The position numbers and the translations under genes were made by a program. A DNA stretch of 64,000 nucleotides from Cochliopodium minus (Eukaryota; Discosea; Himatismenida; Cochliopodiidae). The notes beneath the pieces were generated by a model that did not search any database, had not been told where the DNA came from, and saw nothing but the letters and a program-made list of their open reading frames with translations. Positions within the stretch are counted from its first letter, which is position 1. Each line of letters begins with the position of its first letter. The stretch covers positions 125,817 through 189,816 of the forward strand of contig JAMYWO010000021.1 in assembly GCA_024220525.1 (NCBI GenBank). The letters run 5' to 3'. Positions 11,621 to 21,708 of the stretch are shown here, one piece after another.

Positions 11621-12635
11621 TCTTAAAAAATTTTTTTCTTCACAATTTTTTTTATCAATTTTAAATATAATTCTCCTTCGATTAAATAATTTTTTTTTTT
11701 TCTCATTAGTTATCATAATTTTCCCATTTTGTTTTCCTTGATGTCCTTCATTAGATTTCCAGTTTTTCTTTTCTTTTTCTTCTTTAAAAATATCGAGATT
11801 AACCTCCATTTTTTTGTTGTAATCATAATCCTTTTTCCTGATTACAAGAACTCCAACTGTAATAACAATGAAACACCCTCCAGAAACACCCAAGACAATA
11901 CCAATGATTGAACCTTTAGAAATTCCATTGCTATTTGAGTTAAAGGCAGAGGTGAGACTAACTGAAAGAGTATTTTGTTCGTTTTTGAGGGTTGATGATA
12001 TTTTGTCACATTTGTTATTTATATAAGTAAGTTTTACACTAAATTTTGAATTTTGAAAGGTTTGAATATCTCTAAAATTTATTGGTTGTGAGCAGTTGTA
12101 AGAAATCAAAATAAAACTTGAAACTCCACTTTATGGTCTCTTTTCCAACACCAGAGATATATTTCCACTTAAATTAAAACACCCTGAAACCTTAATTGCT
12201 CCTTTATAAATTTATAATAAGATTATCATGGTTGAATAAATATTTAAATACCTTGCTTGTTTGATTCTGAGAATACCATAGAAATTAAAGAAGATGAAGA
12301 TTGAATTAAGTTTCCATTTTTAAGAATACTTGTTTTGTTTAAAGTAAATTAAGTATCTATTTCTGTAATTTAGGAGTGAACGAATATTCCCATTCACTAT
12401 TTTGACTCAAAATACATTCAATATCATATAAAGTAACATTCAATATCTTTTCAAAAAAAAAATAAAAAAAAATAAAAATTTTACTGGTTTCTTTTCGATA
12501 TTTTTCACAATTAGGAACCAAATATAAACAATAATTTGGGAGAAAAGTAGAAGGTAAATCAGAAGAAGTAGGTGATATAGAAGGTGAATTCGATGAAATA
12601 ATCAAAGATATTCCAATCCATCTGAGCATTATCAA
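11621..12635 (-). pseudogene. Receptor-like transmembrane ectodomain in frame with the RhoGEF, with in-frame stops
   Basis: Upstream of the RhoGEF ATG the same frame stays open for about 170 codons. It encodes a Ser/Asn-rich extracellular stretch, one hydrophobic helix (GSIIGIVLGVSGGCFIVITV) followed by RKKDYDY, then a basic juxtamembrane region that runs straight into MAEYATCLYDF of SH3-1. Further upstream, across an intron at 12202-12251, the frame continues (VSGCFNLSGNISLVL; LNKTSILKNGNLIQ) but carries TAA at 12131-12133 and another at 12349-12351. A cysteine-containing piece at 12357-12635 (NYCLYLVPNCEKY; NVTLYDIECIL) does not splice in phase. The layout suggests an ancestral single-pass receptor with a RhoGEF tail whose ectodomain is decaying, or carries errors. 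No ATG lies between 12131 and the membrane helix, so translation today probably begins at or after the juxtamembrane region. Confidence 0.5.
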
Positions 12636-12942
12636 TCTTGAGATATCAAATAATAATTCATTTTTCCTAATAATTGGAATATTTTCTTTAGATGAGATTA
12701 AATGGTATCACCATTTTGATAATTTGAATAGATTTCCATAATTTTTTGAATGATTTGCTATATCTTAATTATTCTAAAAATATATTATGAATTTTTAAAA
12801 ATAGGTTTTAATTTTGAGAAATTACAGTATAAAGTATTATAATATTCATTTTGATTAGAATAAATACACGTAGCTTCAGTATTATTTTTTATTTTCAAAT
12901 AATTTCTTAATTTTCCCTAATTATTTTAATTTATAAAAAAAA
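12636..12942. other. Intergenic, AT-rich, no gene seen
   Basis: The 307 bp lie between the decayed receptor segment (minus) and the GPR107-like gene (plus). No open frame, RNA gene or recognisable domain was found. The last 40 bp before the ATG at 12943 are A/T-rich leader. Confidence 0.5.
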
Positions 12943-15344
12943 ATGAAAGGATTGAATGTGTGCATATTTTTGATAGTTTCTCTATTTGTATTGGGAAGCT
13001 ATTCGATGATAAATACAATGAATGCGATTAAAGATGACAGATCGCATTTTTTGATAGAGACCTTTGGATTCAATAAGGGAGGGATATTGGAATTCAATGT
13101 CACCAATTTTAGTGTATGAAAATTCTCAAAAAAAATAATTAATTATAATAGGAAGAAATCAATCCTATTGTAAAAATATAATTGATCATAATTTTTATTA
13201 TTCGATCTATTGACATAAATCCATCTATCCATTCAATCCACAATCAAAAATAATCAATTTATAAAATATTATTCTCTTTTCAATGATTTTCACTAAATAT
13301 ATATTAATTTTGAAACGATATAGTTGTTAGGAAAGCAGGGAAAATTCAAAACTCCTGGCTCTGTAAATTTATGTTTCATCATAACAGTCACAGAGGTAGA
13401 TGAGAGCAATTTCAACGATGAAGAACAGATCTATGAGTGTAATATGACAAATACCTTGGCATCTATCAAAGAAGTAAAGGTGATAAGATTGGATGATTGG
13501 AAATCATTGACTTACAGACAAGAAATTACAAGAGATGGGTTTTATAACATTTATTTCGCCAATGGAGAAAAGGTATATCCCAATTAAATCGAATTATATG
13601 AACTTAAATTCTCAAATGAGGAAGAAATAAAATGAAATCGTTCATATAATATGATTTAACATATATTTTAATGAATCAAATCACATTTCATCCTATTCTT
13701 GATGAATCTTATTTATTGGTTCTTGAATGAATTCTATTTAAACATATTCAACGTTAACATCTCTTTTTTTTTCAAATTTAACATGTTTTACTTTTTTTCT
13801 TCAAAATGTTTTCTTGGGCTATCTATTTCTAAAAATTTTTTTGTTTTTTTTTTGATTTAAATTTTTTTTTTTATTATTTTACTTTATTATCGTCACAATA
13901 AAATATTTTTTTTAAAAAAAAAAGGTTGAAAATAATCCACGTATGACAGTACCAGTGGATTTCTCAATGAGAATTGTAAACTACAACAAGGGGATGAACT
14001 ATTTGCCGATTGGAAAGCTCCCCTTACCTAAACTCTATCTCTTCTTCACTTTTATTTATATGGGTCTCGTCGGCCTTTGGGTCTTCAACTGCATCGGAAG
14101 AAAGAACGTCAAGGTCCAGCTCATTCATTGGTTGATGACTGCCCTCATTTCTCTCAAGACTCTTTCTTTATTGTTTAAATCTGTAAAAAAAAAAAAAATA
14201 TTATTTTTGTCTATTTATTTTTATTTTATTTATTTTATTTCTTTTATTTATTTTAGTTTTAGTTTTTATTTTTATTTTATTTTTAAATGTTAATTTATCC
14301 TTTTATTTTTTATTTTATTTTGAATTTTTTTTTTTTATTTTTTTTTTATATTTTATTTTTTATTTTTATTTATTTCATTAATCTATTTTTATTTTTTACT
14401 TTTATTTCATTTATTAGATTGATTACCATTATTTGAATGTGGTTGGACACCCTGGTGGATGGGCTACTATTTATTATCTCATTAATTTGTAAGAAAATTT
14501 TTTCTTAATAAAAAATAAAAAAAATAAATATAAAACAATAAAAAGATGAAAAAAATAAATAAATAAATAAAAAATAAAAAATAAAAAATAAAAATAAATA
14601 AAAAAATTAATTCATTATCAAAAATTTTAAAAAAATTATTTTTTGAACAAAAATAGTATTAAAGGGGTAACAATGTTTGCAGTAATAGCATTGATAGGAA
14701 CAGGATACCAATTCATTAAACCATATCTTTCGGAAAGAGACAAGAAAGTGTTTTTGTTTGTTGTCCCTCTTCAGATTTTGGACAACATCGCTTTGATTGT
14801 CATTGACGAAATGACTCCTGGTACTCAGGGTTGGGAGACTTGGAAGTCTATTTTCAGAGTCATTGATATTGTTTGCTGTGGTGCAATTTTAATTCCCATT
14901 ATTTGGTAATATTTTTATTATTTATTTTTAATTTTTTATTTTTTATTTTTTATTTTTTATTTTTTATTTTTTATTTTTTATTTATTTTTTTTGATAAAAA
15001 GGTCCATTAAACATCTTCAAGATGCAGCAGGTACTGACGGAAAAGCATCTAAAAACCTCAACAAACTCCAAATGTTTAGACAATACTATCTTATTGTTGT
15101 CTCATACATTTACTTCACTCGTATCATCGTCTATCTTTTTGATGCAGGTTTGCCTTATCAATATGTATGGTTAGGTGATTTGTTCAGTCAAACAGCCAAC
15201 CTCATTTTCTTTGTGGTAACTGGTTATAAGTTTCAACCAACCCCTGACAATCCTTATTTGAAAATCTCTTCAGATGATGAGGGAACCCCACTTGAGGAAG
15301 TTCTTGAAAAGGATACCTCTTTCGATGTGAATGAAGATAAATAA
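12943..15344 (+). CDS. GPR107/GPR108-like seven-transmembrane protein (GOST/lung-7TM family)
   Basis: Six exons (12943-13113, 13324-13572, 13925-14182, 14418-14488, 14657-14905, 15002-15344) give 446 residues. An N-terminal signal peptide (KGLNVCIFLIVSLFVLGSYS) precedes a luminal beta-rich domain (LEFNVTNFS; PGSVNLCFIITV). Then come the seven helices of the family: PLPKLYLFFTFIYMGLVGLW, HWLMTALISLKTLSLLF, the HPGGWATIYYL stretch, TMFAVIALIGTGYQFIKPYL, VVPLQILDNIALIV, MFRQYYLIVVSYIYFTRIIV and a final helix before YKFQPTPDNPY. The DYHYLN...G sequence and the YKFxPxxxNPY end are typical of GPR107/108 and TMEM87-type GOST proteins, which act in Golgi-endosome traffic. It is shorter than the human protein because the luminal domain is compact. 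The intron at 14183-14417 is T-rich low complexity. Confidence 0.88.
14910..14998. repeat. ATTTTTT heptamer-like microsatellite in an intron
   Basis: The intron 14906-15001 is almost entirely tandem ATTTTTT units. The same unit, in either orientation, fills introns at about 8350-8445, 9610-9690, 9890-10070, 17280-17350 and the gene-free block 58225-58440. It is simple repeat with no coding signal. Confidence 0.7.
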
Positions 15345-15462
15345 AGTACTTATTTATTTGTTTTCTTTCTTCCTTTTTGTTTAATAATACAAATAATTAT
15401 TAATTAATAAAAAAATATAAAATAAATTATTTTTTTTTTTGGAATATTTATTTTAAAAATTT

Positions 15463-17309
15463 TTAAATCAACATTTTGGACATGTAAACACCATCATTGT
15501 TGTAACCAAGCTTTCTGTAGTAATGTCTCGTACCAACACCAGCAATAACTGCAATTTTAACAGATCCATGTTCTTCTCTTGCGATACGTTCTGCTTCCTC
15601 CATCAACATGGTACCATAACCTTGATGTTGAAACTTACGAGGGTTTTGAGAGTGGATAGGAACGACACTTCCATAAACGTGAAGTTCTCTTACAATAGAT
15701 ACAGATCCCTCTTCACGAAGTAACTCTTCTCTAAATGTTAACTCGGAACCTTAATAATAATAAAAATGAATAAAAAATTATTATAAAAACCAAAAAAAAT
15801 TTTAATAAAAAACATATTACACTTTCTCAAACGCAACATTCCAATCAAAATATCTTGGTTAGCGTCTTCGTATGCCAAAAAGGTTTCCCAACCACCATTA
15901 CCATTGTAATCTCTCCTCACAAGCTCCACTTGGTCTGGTCTAATTTGATAGTGAATGTGTTGGATACCTAAAAAAATAAATAAAAAAAATAAATAAAAAA
16001 AATTAAAAAAAAAAAATATTATAAAAATATCAAAAGAAATAAATTAAAAAATTAAAAAATTAAAAATTAAAAAATCTATTCACCAACTTCCCTCGTTCGG
16101 ATATCTCTGCATTTTAAACCTAATTCTTTGTTTTTGGCCAAGACAAGCTCTCTCAAGTTACCATGTTCTACACCAGAGGTGACAAGAGGCATGGGGATAT
16201 CTCTTTGGATTCTGTAAATTCTTGTCCATGGAGGAACCAATGCCAAAATCTTTGCAATCAAGTCTACCAAAATATCAGGATGGTAGTTCTTGTATTTTCC
16301 CGTTCTCCAAAGCTCATAAAGTCCTAAATAGAGGAATTTTAATAATAAAAAATAAAAGTAAAATAAAAAATAAAAATCAATAAAATTAAATGTAAATAAA
16401 AATAAAAGAAAGAAAAAAAAATAAAAAATAAAAAATAAATATAAATAAAATTTAAATGGAGATTAATGAATTTTTTTTTACCAGTTCCTCTGATGACCAA
16501 AGTAGGATAAATCTTTTTTTTTTGAAAAAATTTGTTTGTGGTTGTTAAAGAATAGTTATTTTTTTTTTTTTTTGAGAAAATTTTTTTTTACCTTTAAACC
16601 GTCACTTCTGAAAGCAGGATTTTCGAAGAATTCTTTAAAACACTCCATATCTCTTTCAAGATTACAATTGGGCAAATCAGGCATTAAATCTTTATTTAAA
16701 AAAAATGAAATCAAAATAAAAAATCAATAAAAAAATTTAAAATAAAAAATGAAATGAATTTAATAAAATTAATAAAAATAAAATAACAAAATCAAAAAAA
16801 TAAAAATAAATTTATAAATTTTTTACGAGAAACGATTTTGTAACCACAATCTTTTGCCAAGTGAAAAGAGTCGCACACAGACTTTACACTGTGCCCTCTG
16901 TTGGTATCTCTAGCAATATCTTCATAAATACTTTGTACTCCTATCTCCAAACGAGTACATCCTTTTTTAAAATAAATAACAAAAAAAATAAAAAATAAAA
17001 TAAAAAATAAAAAATAAAAATTAAAAAAATAATAATTAAAAAATATTAATTAAACAAAATTGAAAAAATAAAATAAAATTAAAATAATTACCATATTGAA
17101 GCATTTCGCTCAAATGAGGCTTCAAACAATAATCTGGTCTTGTTTCAATGGTGATACCAACACATTTGCTTTCACTTTGTTCAGAGTATTCCACTGCCTC
17201 TTTCACCTATTTTCAAAGAAAAAAGATGAAAAAAGTTGAAAAAAAATGAACAAGTCAATAGAAGAAAATGAATCATTAAATTAAATGAAAAATAAAATAA
17301 AATAAAAAC

Positions 17310-17340
<31 letters not shown>

Positions 17341-18444
17341 TAAAAAATAATTAAAAATAAAATGTTAATTATTTTTTACGTTGTTTGAAGAGTGTCCGGA
17401 TAGAGCATCATGCAAATTACGAACAAAATAGTCTCTGTAAGAATCAGGCAAAGACATGAAAGTTCCACCCATGATGATAAACTCCACCTTGTCAACACTG
17501 TGTCCCAACTTTTGCAACTGCTCCACACGATTTCTTGTTTGCAAGTAAGGGTTGTACCTTGCTCTGATTGCTCTCATGGAGGTTGGTTCGTATCCGGTGT
17601 AGGATTGGGTGGAGTATTCAAAGTCGGAGTCGGGTCCTCCTGGACAGTAGACGCAGATGTTTCCACTTTGCGTTATGTGTGGGCATCTGTGGGGTTTGCA
17701 CATCACTGCTACTACTGCCACCTTTTAATTTAATTTTTTCGTTGAATTTGGTTTTTTTTTTTGGTCAAGATCTGATTTTCATCGAAGATCATTCTTTAAT
17801 ATATTTTTGAATTTCTCAAATATTTGATTATATCTTATCTTTAATGTTATTATCAATAAATCTAATTATATTTCTTAAAATGAATCATATATTTCGTAAA
17901 TAATAATTATATTATCCATTGTATTTGAGGATTAGTATCTATATTTTGATATTAATCTATCCATTTCATTATTATAGTTGATAAATCTTATTTCATTCCC
18001 AAATAGAACGATATCTTAAATAGTAGTTTTTCAATTCATTAAGGTTTTATATTCCAATTGTTAATGATGTAAATTTACCCCAGATGCAGTTCTAAAAGTA
18101 TTATTTTTAAAGAGAAATTAAATTTTTTATTTGTTTAAATAAAAGAAGATGATGAAGAATTACCTCACTGGTTTTTGGAGGAAATAAGGAATCAATTTCT
18201 TCTTCCATTGCTTTGGAATAGCAGCAATCAATTCGGTAGATTTTGGTTGAGATTTGAGTCTCATCTTACCACAGACTCTTTGTTTGATCATGGTAATCTT
18301 GATTGGCTTCCCTTCTGTATATAATTTGATAGATTCATTGATAATTGCAGTGATAGCCTTAATTTTTGAGTTATTATCGACAACTGGCTTCTTCTTTGAT
18401 TTGTTATGAGGATTATCAACCCTATTTTCTATTTGAATATCCAT
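15463..18444 (-). CDS. ELP3: Elongator complex catalytic subunit ELP3 (radical SAM/acetyltransferase)
   Basis: Ten exons join to 562 residues (18444-18164, 18091-18079, 17721-17380, 17206-17092, 16961-16827, 16689-16592, 16512-16482, 16323-16084, 15967-15821, 15749-15463). ELP3 installs the carboxymethyl precursor on wobble uridine 34 of tRNA. The radical-SAM cluster motif CKPHRCPHI...[12 protein letters not shown] (near residue 110) supplies the Fe-S cysteines. [32 protein letters not shown] and [12 protein letters not shown] follow, then the zinc-binding RDIRTREVG region and the C-terminal GNAT domain with [16 protein letters not shown] and [14 protein letters not shown]. Length matches the family (about 550). 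The second exon is a 13-nt microexon encoding part of RTASG, and the intron 17722-18078 is 357 bp of AT-rich sequence. The gene starts 192 bp from, and divergent to, ENY2. Confidence 0.96.
17722..18078 (-). other. Long ELP3 intron without other content
   Basis: This 357-bp GT-AG intron separates the 13-nt exon from the exon that begins [15 protein letters not shown]. It is AT-rich and no gene, repeat array or RNA was recognised in it. Confidence 0.6.
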
Positions 18445-18636
18445 AGTGATATTATAATAAGATATCTTGTTATGGATGTAGTTATTCAAACACTATTTTT
18501 TTTTTAATTATTTGAAGGAAATTTATAAGAAATTTTCATAAACACCAGACACTTTTTAAAAATAAAAATAAAAATAGTGACAAAATTTTCACTTATATAT
18601 TTGATACACAACCTCATAATAGATTTCTTCAATCAT

Positions 18637-19244
18637 ATGAATACATCCGCCCCTAATTTAACTATTAAAAATGAATCAGAAGAACATAAAGAAATTTTGA
18701 ACAAGAAGATACAGAAAATGAGATTGGCAATAGCTCAAAGATTGGAATCAACAGGAGAAAAAGAAAAGTAAATCATATAACATCTCAAAATCCAATCAAA
18801 AAAAAAACCAAATAACAAAATTTTTTTTATTCACCCAACAAATTTTTTATATGATCAAAGTTTAAAACAATTTATATCAGAAGAATTAGTGAATTGTGGA
18901 TGGAGAGATGATATAAAAAATTATACAAAAAGTAAATCCTAAAATCTTTTCAAATAAAAAAAAAAAATTCTTACATTACAACTTCTTTTGTAAGATATAA
19001 TAAAAGAAGAAGGATTTGAAAAAGTAACACCTGAATATCTTGTTACACAAGCAAATAAACATGGAAAAAGTATGTTTCTTTAACAAACTTGCTTATTACA
19101 ATCTAAACTGTCATCTTTTTTTAAATAGCTAAAGTTCCTGATAAAATAAAGAAAGATTTAATCATTAAAATAAGAAAATTTCTTGTTGATCAGTCTCAAC
19201 ATATTAATTTACAAATTGAAAACCCTACTTATGAAACCAAATAA
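18637..19244 (+). CDS. ENY2: ENY2/e(y)2, small subunit of SAGA deubiquitinase module and TREX-2
   Basis: Four exons (18637-18767, 18861-18931, 18995-19069, 19129-19244) give 130 residues. ENY2 is a short all-helical protein shared by the SAGA histone deubiquitinase module and the TREX-2 mRNA export complex. Family landmarks: RLESTGEKEKNLKQFISEEL, VNCGWRDDIK, IIKEEGFEKVTPEYLV, HGKTKVPDKIKKDLI and IRKFL. The N-terminal 25 residues before the core are poorly conserved, as usual. Phases agree at all three junctions. It shares a 192-bp divergent promoter region with ELP3, another transcription-linked factor. Confidence 0.93.
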
Positions 19245-19542
19245 ACTTTTTTGTTTTTGTACACTCTTTTTAAAATTATTTTTTAGAACAATCAACTTTT
19301 TTGCAAAGGGTAATATATTTTCAAACTATTTAACCCTTGTTATAAATTATTTCTCTTCCTATTTACTTTATAGATTGTTGTATTTCTCTTTGTTTACTAT
19401 TTCTTTTTAATTTATCGTGTTTTCTTACAACTCTTCCTTATAACAAAAGTGTTGTTTTCACAATAGTTTGTTTTATGAAGAAAGTTCTTTCAAAGAAGAA
19501 AAGATTTTTTTTTATCAAAATACAAAAAAATTTAAAAAAAAA

Positions 19543-21550
19543 ATGAAAGCTATTCTTTTTATTGCAACATTCTTTATATTCATAAACTTGGTATGCTCCT
19601 TTATTCTTTCTTTTTTTTTCATGTCTAATTAGATATGTCAAAATGCCTCCCTCCTTTATAATTGAAGATAAATTGCCAAATCCCTTATTGCAATGCAAAT
19701 CCCAATATTTTGAATACACAAGTAAATGGATACGAATTAGTATTGTTGAATTTATTTACAAGACATGGTGATCGCACACCTATTTATACCTACCCATATC
19801 CTGTTAAAAATGATGCAGTTTGGAATTGTACTGTTAATGAGGTTGAAAATTCATCTGAAGATTTTAATCCAACCGAATCAGTTGATAGATTATTCAGAAA
19901 AGTATATATCCCAAATAGGTAATACCTATCAAAGAAATATACAGAAATATCAATATTTGGACATGTCTAAATCATTGAAATTATATCTGAATAACACATC
20001 ATTTCTCAATATTAAATTAAATTTTTATTTGTCAATAACATTGAATTCAATTAATACTTGATAATACCTTTTTAATTAAATTTAACTCCCATTACCATTT
20101 TTATACTTTTCTTTTAATAAATTATTCGATTTATAGAGAAGTATTGAAGGGAAACTGCCAAATGGGACAATTGACAGGAACAGGAGCAAAACAACACAGA
20201 GAATTGGGAAGAAACATCAGATCCGTCTACGTAGACCAACTCAAATTTTTGCCCACCAACTACAACGCAAAAACAACTTATTTAAGAAGTGCTGATACAC
20301 CAAGATGCATCAAATCATTAGAAAACTTGATTTTAGTAATTCTAATTTATTGTTTTAATTTTATTTTTTTAAAGTTTTGATTTTTTTATTTTTTTAATTT
20401 TTTAAAAAATTTTTTTTTAATAGGGTTTGTATCCTACAATGAATTCAAAAAACATGTTGCTTAATAAGAACTTGGCTTCAACTCTCCCTGCTTTACAATT
20501 GAACGTTGTTGAAGATGGAGTTGACAACACATCTCCCAACCCTGGTTTGTGTCCAAGAATCACCGTAGAAATGAACAAAAGAGTGAACAGCTTCGAATAT
20601 CAAAGCTACAGAAACAGAACTTCTATCCCTCTTTTGAACAAAATGGCTTCCATTTTTAACATCGATGTTTCCAAACTTAGTATCAATGCTATTGGTGATA
20701 GCATGTTTTGTCTCATTTGCCACAATAAATCCTTGCCTAATGGATTCGACACCAATTTTGCTCTTCAAATTACTGAAGTATTTTTTTATTTGTTTTTTTT
20801 TTGTTTTTAATTATTTCTTCTTATTTTTTTTATTTGTTTGTTTTGGTTTTATTTCTTTTATTTGTTTGTTTTGGTTTATTTATTTTTTTGTTTATTTCTT
20901 TAGGCAGACACTTTTGAATGGAATTATCCAATCAATGATACTTATGTCATTTCCCTTGTTTTTTCTACTTTCTTTCAAGAATGGATAGGTCATCCTTTCT
21001 TTTCACTCGATTTTTTTTATTACAACTAAATTATTGATGAATATAATAGGCAACTTTGAAGGAGCAATCACCAAAACAAGACCTGAAAATTTTTATTTTT
21101 ACAGTGCCCATGATTCTAGTTTGGTAAATGAACAAAAAAACTTTTTTCCACGTCTTTTGATTTTTTTTTTTTCAAAAAAAAAGAGACCATTCCTCATGGC
21201 ATTAGAAGGATTAGAAAATTTTGATGGACAATGGCCACCATATGCTGCTCACATCATGTAAAATATCCTTTTTTCATTTAATAAAACTTTTTAAAGAAAC
21301 CAATAAAAACAAATTGTTAGTATGGAGCTTTGGCGTCAAACATCTACTGGAAAATACTTTGTTACTGCACAAGTAAAAATATTTTTTTGTTTAGAGTTTC
21401 TCAATTTAAATCTTTTTAAAACAGTACAATGGAAAACTTATTAAGATCAAGGGTTGTCCTTCTAATATGTTGTGCCCTTATGAAACCATCAAAAATTTGT
21501 TTAACTCTTATTATATTCCCAACTACGAAGAAGTTTGCCACCAAGAATAA
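19543..21550 (+). CDS. Secreted/lysosomal histidine acid phosphatase
   Basis: Nine exons (19543-19590, 19668-19918, 20137-20335, 20424-20777, 20904-20988, 21050-21123, 21184-21257, 21321-21372, 21425-21550) give 420 residues. The enzyme hydrolyses phosphomonoesters at low pH. A signal peptide (MKAILFIATFFIFINL) is the whole first exon. The catalytic RHGDRTP follows LLNLFT near residue 40. LTGTGAKQHRELGRNIR, YLRSADTPRCIKSLENL and GLYPTMN match the family core. The proton-donor motif is SAHDSSL (exon 6), followed by WPPYAAHI and a cysteine-containing C-terminus (GCPSNMLCPY). Potential N-glycosylation sites fit secretion. The intron 19919-20136 carries a TTTGGACATGTCTA segment also seen near 11270. 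Confidence 0.92.
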
Positions 21551-21708
21551 TAAAAATTATCCCAACAGGGCAAGTCAATCAAAGATTAAAATGACATCTA
21601 AAAAAAAAAAATTAGATCAAATTAAAAATTTTAAACAAAAATACTTTTCTGGCTTTTCCAAATTTCCTTTTCATTTTCTTTTTTCAATGAAAAATAAATC
21701 AAAAAAAA

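Noticed and set aside
12131-12351. Reassigned TAA (stop to Gln) as an explanation for in-frame stops
   Set aside because: Every other gene here ends at TAA or TGA just after its conserved C-terminus, and no other conserved region has internal TAA, so the standard code holds.
15470-15485. Additional copy of the TTTGGACATGT repeat element
   Set aside because: Here the sequence encodes the conserved ELP3 C-terminus (VYMSKMLI), so the similarity is coincidental.
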